Notes: generated from the sequence alone by a model not told the origin. Shown: positions 7,646 to 15,338, numbered from the stretch's first letter. The stretch: DNA of 18,126 bases from Bacteroidales bacterium UBA5206 (GCA_002412705.1 DHVO01000074.1:1-18126), one strand, 5' to 3'. Numbers and translations are program-made.

Positions 7646-9031
7646 CTACAATAAAAACGACCGCTCCTGCTCAACCTCATCAATGGTTTTTGCAAGGGGA
7701 TTTCCAAGAATTCTGTGCCCAGTTTCGGTTATCAGAATATCCTCCTCGTTACGCACACCGCCAAAATCGCGGTAGCTATCAATCCTATCAAAGTTTAAGT
7801 ACTCCTTGTTGATGCCCTGCTGCTGCCACATATCAATAAGCTCGGGTATAAAGTAGATACCCGGCTCAATAGTAAGCACAAACCCTGGTTTTAGCTCACG
7901 TCCTAAGCGTAGCGACTTTAGCCCAAACTGCTTGCTCTTGGGAACACCGCAGTAGCCTACCCACTGCTCGCCAAGGTTCTCCATATCGTGCACATCTAGC
8001 CCCATTAGGTGACCCAATCCGCAAGGGAAGAAAAGCGCATGTGCGCCGTTGGCAATGGCATCGTCGGTATTTCCACGGGTAAAGCCCAGCGCCTTTAGCC
8101 CATCAAAAATGGTGCGGGCGGCCAGCATGTGCACATCGCGGAAATGCACTCCCGGCTTAAGGGCGGCAATGGCAGCCTGATGCGCAGCAAGAGCCACAGC
8201 ATATATCTCACGCTGCCTATTGGTAAAGGTTGCCGATACGGGAAAGGTGCTGCTCATATCGCCAGCATACCCCATGGACGTTTCGGCTCCAGCATCGAGA
8301 AGGAACAGCTGCCCCTCCTGTATGGTATTGCCGTGGTAGTGGTTGTGCAGCGTTTGCCCATTTATTGTGGCAATAATAGGGAAGCTAAGGTCGCCACCAG
8401 CAGATAGAGCCACCTCGTGAACCTTTGCTGCAACCTGCGCCTCGGTCATTCCGGGGCGTGCGTAGCGCATTGCCGCTTGGTGCATAAGTACGGTGGTATT
8501 CACGGCGCGTTCAATCTCGGCAACCTCCTCGGCCGATTTCACGTTGCGCTGCTCGGCCACAGCGGTTACAAACTCAATGCTAGCTTGCTGCTGAGCGTTA
8601 TCGGGGTGAACACCAAGCAACCGCATAAGCTTAACCTCATGCTCGGGGCGGTAGGGAGGCAGGTAGTGCACCTTACGTCCTGAGGTCTTGCCCAGCATAT
8701 CGGCCAGCTGCGCCAGCGTTCCAGTATTCTCAACGCCCACCATAGCGGCTCTATCGGCAATGGTAGGCTGTACACCCATCCACACAATATGGTCGATGGT
8801 AAGGTCATCGCCAAAAATATAGTCGCGCCCACCATCAATATCCATCACCGCGTAAAGACCAGGAGTGTTAACCCCAAAGTAGTAAAGGAATGTGCTATCC
8901 TGCCTAAAACGGTAGGTGTTATCGGCGTAGTTCATGCCGCTCTCGTCGTTACCAACAAAAAGCAGTAGCCCCGATTTCATGCTAGCCCGCAACGTGTTGC
9001 GGCGCTCTATGTAGGTTTGCTTGCTAAACAT
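7646..9031 (-). CDS. pepP: Xaa-Pro aminopeptidase (aminopeptidase P, M24B)
   Basis: A 461-residue cytoplasmic metallopeptidase that removes the N-terminal residue from peptides with proline in second position. The N-terminal half (about 1-165) is the creatinase/AMP-N domain, with SGMNYADNTYRFRQDSTFLYYFG typical of the group. The pita-bread catalytic domain carries the five expected metal ligands: Asp246 (LLDAGAE), Asp258 (AGDMSSTFP), His341 (GHLMGLDVHD), Glu389 (IEPGIYF) and Glu429 (RNEEDILIT). There is no signal peptide, so it acts on imported peptides. The gene follows the second S9 peptidase with a 38-base gap and no terminator, so co-transcription is likely. Length and motifs are complete. 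Confidence 0.93.
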   Translation of the reverse strand: MFSKQTYIERRNTLRASMKSGLLLFVGNDESGMNYADNTYRFRQDSTFLYYFGVNTPGLYAVMDIDGGRDYIFGDDLTIDHIVWMGVQPTIADRAAMVGVENTGTLAQLADMLGKTSGRKVHYLPPYRPEHEVKLMRLLGVHPDNAQQQASIEFVTAVAEQRNVKSAEEVAEIERAVNTTVLMHQAAMRYARPGMTEAQVAAKVHEVALSAGGDLSFPIIATINGQTLHNHYHGNTIQEGQLFLLDAGAETSMGYAGDMSSTFPVSATFTNRQREIYAVALAAHQAAIAALKPGVHFRDVHMLAARTIFDGLKALGFTRGNTDDAIANGAHALFFPCGLGHLMGLDVHDMENLGEQWVGYCGVPKSKQFGLKSLRLGRELKPGFVLTIEPGIYFIPELIDMWQQQGINKEYLNFDRIDSYRDFGGVRNEEDILITETGHRILGNPLAKTIDEVEQERSFLL

Positions 9032-9069
9032 AGGTTTGGTTTTTAAAGGTTTCTTTTTCGCAAAGCGAT

Positions 9070-11355
9070 TTACTTCTTCACCTCAATCTGAAACTCACGA
9101 GGAGGAGTTACACCCAGCAGATGCTGAACAAAGTAATCCCACCGTTTACGGGTAAAGTATAGGTTGTTGTACAAATCGTGATCGTGATTAGGGATTATCA
9201 GCAAATCGTAATCCTTGTTGTACTTCTGGAACATGGCACCCAAGCGCAACGAGTTGGCAGGATTCACATTCTGATCCATATCGCCATGAACCAGCAGCAA
9301 TTTACCCTTAAGGTTCTGGGCGAGGTTTAGGTTAGATTGCTCATCAAAGTGCTTGCCCGGCAAGCCCATGTACTGCTCGGGCCACCAAGCCTTTGACATA
9401 CGATGGTCGTGATTCCCTGCCGATGATACGCCAACGCTGTAAAAATCGGGGTGAGCAAGTAGCGCATGAGCGGCATCGTACCCCCCTGCCGAATGACCGT
9501 AAATACCCACACGGGTTGAATCTACAAAGGAGTGCACTCGCGCCAGCTGCTTTATAAAGGCAATATGATCGGGTGCACCAATATCGCCAAGATTTTTCCA
9601 CGACATATCGTGAAAGGCCTTGGAGCGCATGGCCGTTCCCATACCATCAATAGTTACCACAATAAAGCCCAGCTCGGCCAATGGCTGATCGGAATTACGA
9701 AATGCTCTAGCAAAAGAGCGCGGGGTGCGCACATGCTGTGGCCCAGAGTAGGTACCATCAATTACGGGGTAAACCGTTGCGGTTGAGAATGTGCTAGGGT
9801 AAAAAATTGCGCCATAAATGTCGGTTTTACCATCGCGACCCTTTGCTACAAATTGCTGAGGGTAACGATAACCCGTGGCCAGCAGCTTGCTAACATCGGC
9901 GCGTTGCAGCTCGCCAACAAGCTTACCATCGGTAAGGCGGCGCAGCACGCTAACCGTAGGCATATCTATGCGTGAGTAGTTATCGACAAACCACTTACCG
10001 TTAGGGCTAAGCACCACCTCGTGCTCGGCATCCTCTGGAGTAAGCAGCGTAACCTTTTTCCCATCGAAACCAACCGAGTAAAGATGCTGGTAGTAGGGAT
10101 TACGCCCAGCCTCTTTGCCTCCCGCAACAAACCATATACGCTTGGCCTTTGCATCCACATGAGCAATAGAACGTACCACGTACTCGCCCTTGGTTAGCTG
10201 GCGCACTAGCTGCATGGTGTTTAAATCGTAAAGGTAAAGGTGGCTCCAGCCATCGCGCTCCGATGCCCAAACAAGGTGATTCCCATCGGAGGTTACCTCG
10301 CCAAAAGCCATTTGGTACTCGATATTGGTTTCCGAACGCTCCTCGAAAAGGGTTTGCGCATTACCCGTAACGGCATCAACAACATAAAAGTTTAGCCCCT
10401 GATAGCCCCTTATGAAGTGCGACAGGTAAAGGCGCTTACCATCGGGAAGCCATGCTGGCCCCATGTTTCCAAGAAAATCGGCAAAGGGAGCAATATTTAC
10501 CCTTACGCTACTTCCCTTATCAACATCAAACACAAAGTACTCTACCATTTTGGGAGTATCCTCACCAGGTAGCGGACGCTCATAGAACCAAACCTTTGCG
10601 CGGTAACCACTGTCAGGTAGCGACTGGAAAAGGTACATGCGCTTAGCCTTGCGCCTATCGAGTTTATAGGTAACAAAGCGTTTGGAATCGGGTGACCATG
10701 TAATGTCAATCTCAGGATCGTACTGCTCTCCCACCTCAACATCAGTAACCTGATACCATGATCCCGGCGTTGCGTAGTCATACCTATCAACACCATCGGC
10801 TGTAAGCTGGCGCTCCTCGCCTGTCTTTAGGTTTACTAGGTAAAGGTTATGATTACGAATCAGCACTTTTACGGTGCTATCGGGCGATACAGACTCGTTC
10901 TTTGCAGGCAATGCTTTAACCTCAACCCTGCTTAGAGCCTCAGACTTGAGGTTAAAGGAGTAATGATTCTCCTTTACTTTAAAACGAATGGCGCTGCGCC
11001 CTTCATCATAGGTAAAACGGGAGAAAGGAAGTGAGTCGGGACTAATGCTTTTTCCGAGTTCTGCAGATAGAGCCTTGGCAAGCACCTCATGGCTAAAGGC
11101 CTGGCTAACCTTACCGTTCTGGGGGTTAGCCGTTACGAACCGGTAACCACTATCGGTCTCGGTTTTGTACCAAAGGCCACCGTTATCCCACTGAGGCCAC
11201 AGGTTAATATTTTTAACTAGCTTATCCACGTTAAGATGGAAGTAGGTTTGCGCACGTTGGTAATCGGCAAGGGTTCCCTGCGCTACAAGTTGCTGTGCGG
11301 AGAAAAGGAGCATCATGGCTACAAGGTAGCGACGCTTTACAATAGGGTACAGCAT
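9070..11355 (-). CDS. S9 family peptidase (DPP IV type), exported
   Basis: A 761-residue second S9 peptidase with a signal peptide (basic KRRY, hydrophobic to about residue 24, cut near VA-QG). The middle is a DPP IV-type propeller (DITWSPDSKRFVTYKLD, GPAWLPDGKRLYLSH, ASERDGWSHLYLYD). The catalytic domain has Ser622 in GHSAGG, Asp694 in HGDMDQNV and His726 in PNHDHDL, with the WWPEQYMG stretch common in the group. It is clearly related to the 833-residue protein encoded at 889 but lacks that protein's lysine-rich insertion and differs in the pocket region. No DPP IV double-Glu motif was found, so whether it releases di- or tripeptides is unknown. It heads the minus-strand run S9, pepP, S37, C69. 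Confidence 0.92.
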   Translation of the reverse strand: MLYPIVKRRYLVAMMLLFSAQQLVAQGTLADYQRAQTYFHLNVDKLVKNINLWPQWDNGGLWYKTETDSGYRFVTANPQNGKVSQAFSHEVLAKALSAELGKSISPDSLPFSRFTYDEGRSAIRFKVKENHYSFNLKSEALSRVEVKALPAKNESVSPDSTVKVLIRNHNLYLVNLKTGEERQLTADGVDRYDYATPGSWYQVTDVEVGEQYDPEIDITWSPDSKRFVTYKLDRRKAKRMYLFQSLPDSGYRAKVWFYERPLPGEDTPKMVEYFVFDVDKGSSVRVNIAPFADFLGNMGPAWLPDGKRLYLSHFIRGYQGLNFYVVDAVTGNAQTLFEERSETNIEYQMAFGEVTSDGNHLVWASERDGWSHLYLYDLNTMQLVRQLTKGEYVVRSIAHVDAKAKRIWFVAGGKEAGRNPYYQHLYSVGFDGKKVTLLTPEDAEHEVVLSPNGKWFVDNYSRIDMPTVSVLRRLTDGKLVGELQRADVSKLLATGYRYPQQFVAKGRDGKTDIYGAIFYPSTFSTATVYPVIDGTYSGPQHVRTPRSFARAFRNSDQPLAELGFIVVTIDGMGTAMRSKAFHDMSWKNLGDIGAPDHIAFIKQLARVHSFVDSTRVGIYGHSAGGYDAAHALLAHPDFYSVGVSSAGNHDHRMSKAWWPEQYMGLPGKHFDEQSNLNLAQNLKGKLLLVHGDMDQNVNPANSLRLGAMFQKYNKDYDLLIIPNHDHDLYNNLYFTRKRWDYFVQHLLGVTPPREFQIEVKK

Positions 11356-11527
11356 GTGCTAAACAATTAAATGGGAAAAGATTATTGAGAAAACGTAGAA
11401 ATGAAGAAAAGGAGATGGGGGGAGAAAAGAATCAGCACATCCAGCAAGAGTAAAGACCCTTGCCGTTATTATGATAAAGCGTTGGTATGTGCAACGGTTT
11501 AACCTGCATTCAAATTCACAATTTTTT

Positions 11528-11535
11528 CAAATGTA
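11528..11535 (-). promoter_or_regulatory. Possible -7 element for the S9-pepP transcript
   Basis: On the minus strand TACATTTG matches TAnnTTTG exactly. The -33 region is only T-rich (CATTTTTTAA), and the implied leader is about 165 bases, so support is moderate. Confidence 0.4.
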
Positions 11536-11627
11536 AAGAGTAAAAATAGGTTAAAAAATGATAATAGTCATAACGCAACAATATAGCCTATTCAACAGAT
11601 AACAAGTTGGCAGATGCTTGTATTGCA

Positions 11628-11659
11628 CTTGCAAACCTTTAAACCATTACCTATCTTTA
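11628..11659 (+). promoter_or_regulatory. Probable promoter of the ABC-F gene
   Basis: CTTG at 11628-11631 and TATCTTTA at 11652-11659 match the -33 and -7 elements with one mismatch each and a 20-base spacer. Transcription would start near 11665, about 20 bases before the small upstream ORF. Confidence 0.5.
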
Positions 11660-11683
11660 CACCCTCATTTAAAACCAGATACG

Positions 11684-11782
11684 ATGAAACTGATAATTTC
11701 TTTCCACAAAGCAGCTACAACTATGGTGTTTAACCCCAAAACAGGAAGAAATTATGCTTACCGCACACAAAATATCGTATAA
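11684..11782 (+). CDS. Possible 32-codon upstream (leader) ORF overlapping the ABC-F start
   Basis: A short ORF (MKLIISFHKAATTMVFNPKT..., 32 codons, TAA at 11780-11782) begins about 20 bases after the predicted start point. It contains within it the Shine-Dalgarno-like AGGAAG (11743-11748) and the ATG (11754) of the ABC-F gene, overlapping that gene by 29 bases in another frame. Many antibiotic-resistance ABC-F genes are controlled by leader peptides, so this arrangement is suggestive, but the ORF has no clear ribosome site of its own and the peptide is unrecognised. It may be a chance reading frame. Confidence 0.35.
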   Translation: MKLIISFHKAATTMVFNPKTGRNYAYRTQNIV

Positions 11783-13372
11783 CACCCCAACAGGGATACT
11801 CTATTCCAAAACATTAGCCTATCGGTACTATCGCATTGCAGAATTGCACTTATAGGAAATAACGGAACAGGAAAATCCACATTACTCAAAATTCTAGCAG
11901 GAACACTTTTTCCCAGTTCAGGAGAAATTGTTTGTAGTTCCCAACCCTATTATATCCCACAGCACATAGGGCTTTTAAGTGGTATAAGTGTAGCCAAAGC
12001 ACTAGGAGTAGAAGATAAAGTAGAGGCACTGCAACACATTCTTAAGGGTAATGCTTTGGACAGCCACTTTAGCACGCTAAACGACGATTGGAACATAGAA
12101 GAACGGTGCATGAACGCCCTTTTGCACTGGAAACTCCCCATTCCTAATCTACACTACCCTATGGAAAAGCTTAGTGGCGGAGAAAAAACTAAGGTTTTCC
12201 TAGCTGGAATTGCCGTTCACAGTCCAGAGATTGTGCTACTTGACGAACCAACCAACCATCTCGACTTTAAAAGTAGGGAATTACTTTACGACTTTATCAC
12301 CACAAGCAATCACTCTTTTATAGTTGTAAGTCACGACCGCACTCTTCTTGAGCTGCTAAATCCCATATGCGAACTAAGACCTGATGGCATTACCACCTAT
12401 GGCGGAAACTACACCTTTTACCAGGAGCAAAAAGCAATAGAGGCCAACGCCATAACAAACAGGTTGGAGGAGCAAGAAAAAGCGCTTCGCAAGGCAAAAA
12501 AAGTTGAACGCGAGGCTTTGGAACGAAAGCAAAGACAAGACTCCCGTGGTAAAAAGCAACAGGTAAAGGAAGGCACGGCGCGCATACTAATGAATACACT
12601 TAGAAACAATGCCGAAACAAGCAGTGCAAAACTAAAAAATACCCATGCGGAAAAGATTAGCTCCATTTCGGCAGAGCTAAGCGAGACCCGCAAGAACGTA
12701 CCGCTAAGTAGCAAAATGAAGATAGACTCCGATAGCTCAACGCTACATAACGGCAAGTTGCTTGTAAAAGCCAATGACATTAACTACACCTATAACAGCA
12801 CGCCGCTTTGGGCGAATGAGCTAGACTTTCAAATTCTTAGTGGGGAACGAATTCACATTAAAGGGGAGAACGGCGCTGGAAAAACAACACTTATAAAGTT
12901 AATATGCGGCACATTGGAGCCAAGCGTGGGAAGTATATTTAGAACCCCCGTAACCATTACCTATATAGATCAGGAATACTCAATCATTAGCAACAACGCA
13001 ACAGTTTACGAGCAAGCACAGCAATACAACCATAACAACATAGAGGAACACGAGGTTAAAATAAGGCTAAACCGATACCTTTTTGGGAAAGATACTTGGG
13101 ATAAACCTTGCCACACCCTAAGCGGAGGTGAAAAAATGCGCTTAACGCTTTGCTGCCTGCTTATTGCCAACAACACTCCCGATATGTTTATTCTGGATGA
13201 GCCTACCAACAATCTCGATATTCAAAACATCGAGATTCTAACCACCGCAATTAACCATTTCAAGGGAACTCTACTGGTTATTTCGCACGACAACCATTTT
13301 ATTGCTGATGTTGGACTCAACAAAACCATTGAGCTAAAGAGAGCTAATTATCAAAACACCCATATCTTATAA
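11754..13372 (+). pseudogene. ABC-F family ATPase, frameshifted near its start
   Basis: Two ATP-binding cassettes in one chain with no membrane segments, as in ABC-F translation factors, which act on the ribosome; some protect it from antibiotics. Cassette 1 has GNNGTGKS (from 11855), LSGGEKTK and LLDEPTNHLD (near 12236); a charged linker rich in Lys/Glu (about 12440-12720) follows; cassette 2 has GENGAGKT (near 12865), LSGGEKMR and ILDEPTNNLD. Total length would be about 540 residues, normal for the family. The start is the problem. A proper N-terminus, MLTAHKISYNTPTG, begins at 11754 after AGGAAG, but its frame hits a stop soon after; the body (LFQNISLSV...) continues in the frame one base back. 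One missing base, most simply a G in 11793-11795 or an A in 11808-11811, accounts for it. The body frame has no ATG until well inside cassette 1. Either a real mutation or a sequence error. Confidence 0.85.
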
Positions 13373-13431
13373 TGCATTCTATATCTGACACATACAAGCA
13401 CCCCGCTTACACAAAGTAATTTTAGCCATTT

Positions 13432-13482
13432 ATATCGCTTGCGATATTAATTTTAATTCATACATTTGTATCGCATACGACA
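13432..13482 (+). promoter_or_regulatory. ohr promoter with candidate OhrR operators
   Basis: CTTG (13438-13441) and TACATTTG (13461-13468), 19 bases apart, fit the Bacteroidota promoter pattern. The palindrome ATATCGC-TT-GCGATAT (13432-13447) covers the -33 element. A second site, TATCGCATACGACA (13469-13482), begins right after the -7 element over the expected start point; its left half is identical and its right half matches 4 of 6 positions. Centres are 36 bases apart. This is the layout expected for a repressor, most likely the OhrR encoded two genes downstream. Confidence 0.7.
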
Positions 13483-13513
13483 TTTATTTAATCACATATA
13501 AACAACCGAAACA

Positions 13514-13954
13514 ATGAATACCATTTATCAGACTAAAGTAACCGCAACAGGCGGAAGAGACGGAAAAGTAATTAGTGAGGACGGAGTACTTGATCTTAAC
13601 GTAAGAGTACCAAATGCAATGGGCGGCCAAGGAGGAAAGTACACAAACCCAGAACAGCTTTTTGCCGCAGGTTATGCAGCATGCTTCGATAGCGCTCTTA
13701 ACCATGTTGCTAGGCTTAAACGCCAAAAAATCACTTCTAAAACCACTGCTACAGTTGGTCTCCAGGCATCGGACACCGAAGGGTTTAACATAGTTGTTGC
13801 CATAGATGTTGAGATTGGTGGAGTGGACACAAGAATGGCACACGAACTTTTGCTAAAAGCACATGCCACCTGCCCCTACTCCAAAGCCATTAGGAATAAC
13901 GTTGTTGTAACACTAAATCTTGTTGACTCTAAAGCAATTGCATATCATGAATAA
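13514..13954 (+). CDS. ohr: Organic hydroperoxide resistance protein Ohr (OsmC superfamily)
   Basis: A 146-residue thiol peroxidase that reduces organic and fatty-acid hydroperoxides, in most studied members with lipoylated proteins as electron donor. The two catalytic cysteines are present in typical settings: Cys57 in AACFDSAL (peroxidatic) and Cys120 in HATCPYSKA (resolving). Arg15 in GGRDGKV and the acidic residue in NPEQLFAAGY complete the active-site pattern. It is full length for the family and cytoplasmic. It is the first gene of a two-gene unit with the glutathione peroxidase, whose start overlaps its last codons, and it lies behind a promoter with palindromic operator candidates. 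Confidence 0.95.
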   Translation: MNTIYQTKVTATGGRDGKVISEDGVLDLNVRVPNAMGGQGGKYTNPEQLFAAGYAACFDSALNHVARLKRQKITSKTTATVGLQASDTEGFNIVVAIDVEIGGVDTRMAHELLLKAHATCPYSKAIRNNVVVTLNLVDSKAIAYHE

Positions 13955-14429
13955 CCAATTCTATGAGTTCAAAGCCAAAAATATTTATGGCCAAGAGGTA
14001 AGCATGAGCGCATACAAGGGTAAAACTGTAATTGTTGTAAACACAGCAAGTAAGTGTGGTTTTACCCCACAGTTTGAAGGGCTTGAGCAGCTATACCAAA
14101 AGTATAAGGACAAGGGTGTAGTAATTCTAGGATTTCCCTGTAATCAGTTTGCCAACCAAGAACCAGGTGACGAAAAATCAATCCTAAATGGTTGTGTTGT
14201 TGACTACAACATATCGTTCCCAATGTTTGCTAAGGTTGATGTTAATGGCGATACCGCCCACCCAATATACAAATACCTTAAAAATGAGCTAAAGGGACTA
14301 TTTGGTGGTGTAGTAAAATGGAACTTCACAAAATTTGTGGTTGATGCCAATGGAAATCCCATTAAGCGCTTCTCCCCTTTCAACAAGCCAGAGGAGATTG
14401 ACAAATACCTACAAACACTGCTTAACTAG
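13947..14429 (+). CDS. Glutathione peroxidase family protein, two-Cys (probably thioredoxin-dependent)
   Basis: A 160-residue peroxidase of the GPx family. The catalytic tetrad is complete with cysteine in place of selenocysteine: Cys37 (NTASKCGFTPQ), Gln71 (FPCNQFANQEPG), Trp125 and Asn126 (VKWNFTKF). Cys83 sits where the resolving cysteine lies in yeast-type GPx enzymes, which take electrons from thioredoxin rather than glutathione, so the glutathione name is probably historical. No signal peptide, so cytoplasmic. The ATG at 13947 overlaps the end of ohr by 8 bases, which implies translational coupling; an earlier in-frame start at 13920 would only add residues lying inside ohr that do not fit the family. 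Confidence 0.93.
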   Translation: MNNQFYEFKAKNIYGQEVSMSAYKGKTVIVVNTASKCGFTPQFEGLEQLYQKYKDKGVVILGFPCNQFANQEPGDEKSILNGCVVDYNISFPMFAKVDVNGDTAHPIYKYLKNELKGLFGGVVKWNFTKFVVDANGNPIKRFSPFNKPEEIDKYLQTLLN

Positions 14430-14470
14430 CCACAAACGGATGAGAGCAGAAAACAGAAACACCATAATTC

Positions 14471-14511
14471 ACTTAGGGTAGTGGGATGTACCACACATTC
14501 CTACCCTAAGT
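14471..14511 (+). terminator. Hairpin after the ohr-gpx unit, possible terminator
   Basis: ACTTAGGGTAG (14471-14481) and CTACCCTAAGT (14501-14511) form an 11-bp perfect stem, and the bases between can pair further (GGGATGT with ACATTCC, one G-U). Only a short TTTA follows, so as a terminator it is weak; it may instead act as an attenuator between gpx and ohrR or protect the 3' end. Confidence 0.5.
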
Positions 14512-14541
14512 TTAGCCTAATAGAATCATTTGGTATATTTG
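14511..14541 (+). promoter_or_regulatory. Probable ohrR promoter
   Basis: TTTA (14511-14514) and TATATTTG (14534-14541), spaced by 19 bases, match the Bacteroidota -33/-7 pattern. Transcription would start near 14548, giving ohrR its own short leader of about 32 bases. Confidence 0.55.
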
Positions 14542-14555
14542 TACTCCTAACACTG

Positions 14556-14567
14556 TTGGTTAACCAA
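14556..14567. repeat. 12-base perfect palindrome in ohrR leader
   Basis: TTGGTTAACCAA lies between the predicted transcription start and the ohrR ATG. It differs from the TATCGC-type sites before ohr, so if it is an operator it would serve another factor or a second OhrR mode. Confidence 0.45.
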
Positions 14568-14579
14568 AAAAATTAAGGG

Positions 14580-15035
14580 ATGGAATTTGAGCAGTTAAAA
14601 CTTAGCAACCAGCTTTGCTTTCCCGTTTACGCGGCATCGCGATTAATAACACGGGAGTACAAGCCATACCTAGATAAACTTGGGATAACCTATCCGCAGT
14701 ACCTTGTACTTATGGTGCTTTGGGAAACCGATGGGCTAACAGTGGTTGAAATAGCCCACAAGCTAATACTAAACACAAACACAATTACTCCCCTACTTAA
14801 AAGGATGGAGAGCCAAGGCATTCTAACTAGAACCCGCTCTGGTGCCGATGAGCGCAAAGTTATTGTTTCTCTTACCGAAAAAGGAAGGGAGATGCGCATT
14901 CAGGCTGCAACAATACCGGAGGAACTGGTCAAGAACCTTAAAACGGACTCGCTTAAAGTAGAGGATCTAATTACGCTGCGTAGCACGCTTAACAACCTCA
15001 TTGATTTTCTGATAGAAAAGGACGGCAACTTTTAG
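14580..15035 (+). CDS. ohrR: OhrR, one-Cys MarR-family organic peroxide sensor
   Basis: A 151-residue winged-helix repressor closely resembling OhrR of Bacillus subtilis: the N-terminal LxNQLCFPVYAASR stretch carries the sensing Cys13 (Cys15 in the Bacillus protein), and the two tyrosines that hold the thiolate are at Tyr27 and Tyr38 (in EYKPYL and TYPQYL). There is no second cysteine, so it belongs to the one-Cys class, where the oxidised Cys reacts with a small thiol or over-oxidises to release DNA. The wing holds the DERKV motif. It sits downstream of ohr and gpx, its usual targets. The ATG at 14580 gives the standard family N-terminus. Confidence 0.93.
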   Translation: MEFEQLKLSNQLCFPVYAASRLITREYKPYLDKLGITYPQYLVLMVLWETDGLTVVEIAHKLILNTNTITPLLKRMESQGILTRTRSGADERKVIVSLTEKGREMRIQAATIPEELVKNLKTDSLKVEDLITLRSTLNNLIDFLIEKDGNF

Positions 15036-15079
15036 CATTTGCTTAGAGTAAAGACTAAAGACAAAAGCATAGCATTATA

Positions 15080-15093
15080 TATCGCATGCGCCC
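15080..15093. promoter_or_regulatory. Third TATCGC-type site, downstream of ohrR
   Basis: TATCGCATGCGCCC shares the left half and the spacing of the ohr operator candidates and contains the perfect palindrome CGCATGCG (15083-15090); the right half matches GCGATA at 3 of 6 positions. It lies 45 bases beyond the ohrR stop, where no promoter is evident. It may be a weak auxiliary site or chance. Confidence 0.3.
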
Positions 15094-15284
15094 TTATCCT
15101 TTTCGATACTTAACCAAATTAACTATGCCACAACATAAGCAACTCCGAAAAAAGCAGGTAGAAAAAACCTTCAAAATCTTTGCAGAACAAAATACAGCAA
15201 GGAGCAAAAGCATAAAAGCCTGGCTAAATAACAGCAACATACTGCTATTTGTAACGCAACAATTACAGCTGATATGAATCGGCA

Positions 15285-15326
15285 TCAACAAAACAAAAAG
15301 GATTGCTCCAGAACGAAGCAATCCTT
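15285..15326 (-). terminator. Rho-independent terminator of the methyltransferase gene
   Basis: Arms AAGGATTGCT (15298-15307) and AGCAATCCTT (15317-15326) form a 10-bp perfect stem with a 9-base loop. On the minus strand it is followed by TTTTTGTTTTGTT, 12 bases after the stop codon. Confidence 0.9.
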
Positions 15327-15338
15327 ATGTTTAAAGGG

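Larger units (their letters stand above)
11356..11683. other. Intergenic region between divergent S9 peptidase and ABC-F genes
   Basis: 328 bases holding candidate promoters for both sides (listed separately). On the minus strand the S9 leader can form an 8-bp hairpin (GCAAGGGT / ACTCTTGC, one G-U pair, 4-base loop; 11444-11463) of unknown meaning, without a U-rich tail. No further ORF is supported. Confidence 0.6.
15036..15338. other. Intergenic region between convergent ohrR and methyltransferase genes
   Basis: 303 bases. It contains a TATCGC-type site (15080-15093) and the methyltransferase terminator, both listed separately. A 63-codon plus-strand frame (15086-15277) is lysine-rich, lacks a ribosome site and resembles nothing I know; I do not call it a gene. 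Confidence 0.6.

Noticed and set aside
7524..7812. Overlapping plus-strand ORFs around the pepP stop
   Set aside because: They lie largely antisense to pepP and the hairpin region and have no coding character.
11785..11815. Programmed -1 frameshift in the ABC-F gene
   Set aside because: No X XXY YYZ slippery heptamer is present; GGG and AAAA runs alone are too weak to support it without conservation.
12056..13372. ABC-F gene starting at TTG 12056
   Set aside because: This start would cut off the first Walker A motif (11855), which is intact and in the same frame upstream; the true N-terminus is at 11754 in another frame.
15086..15277. 63-codon plus-strand ORF
   Set aside because: No ribosome site, no recognisable content and lysine/glutamine-rich composition typical of AT-rich non-coding sequence.
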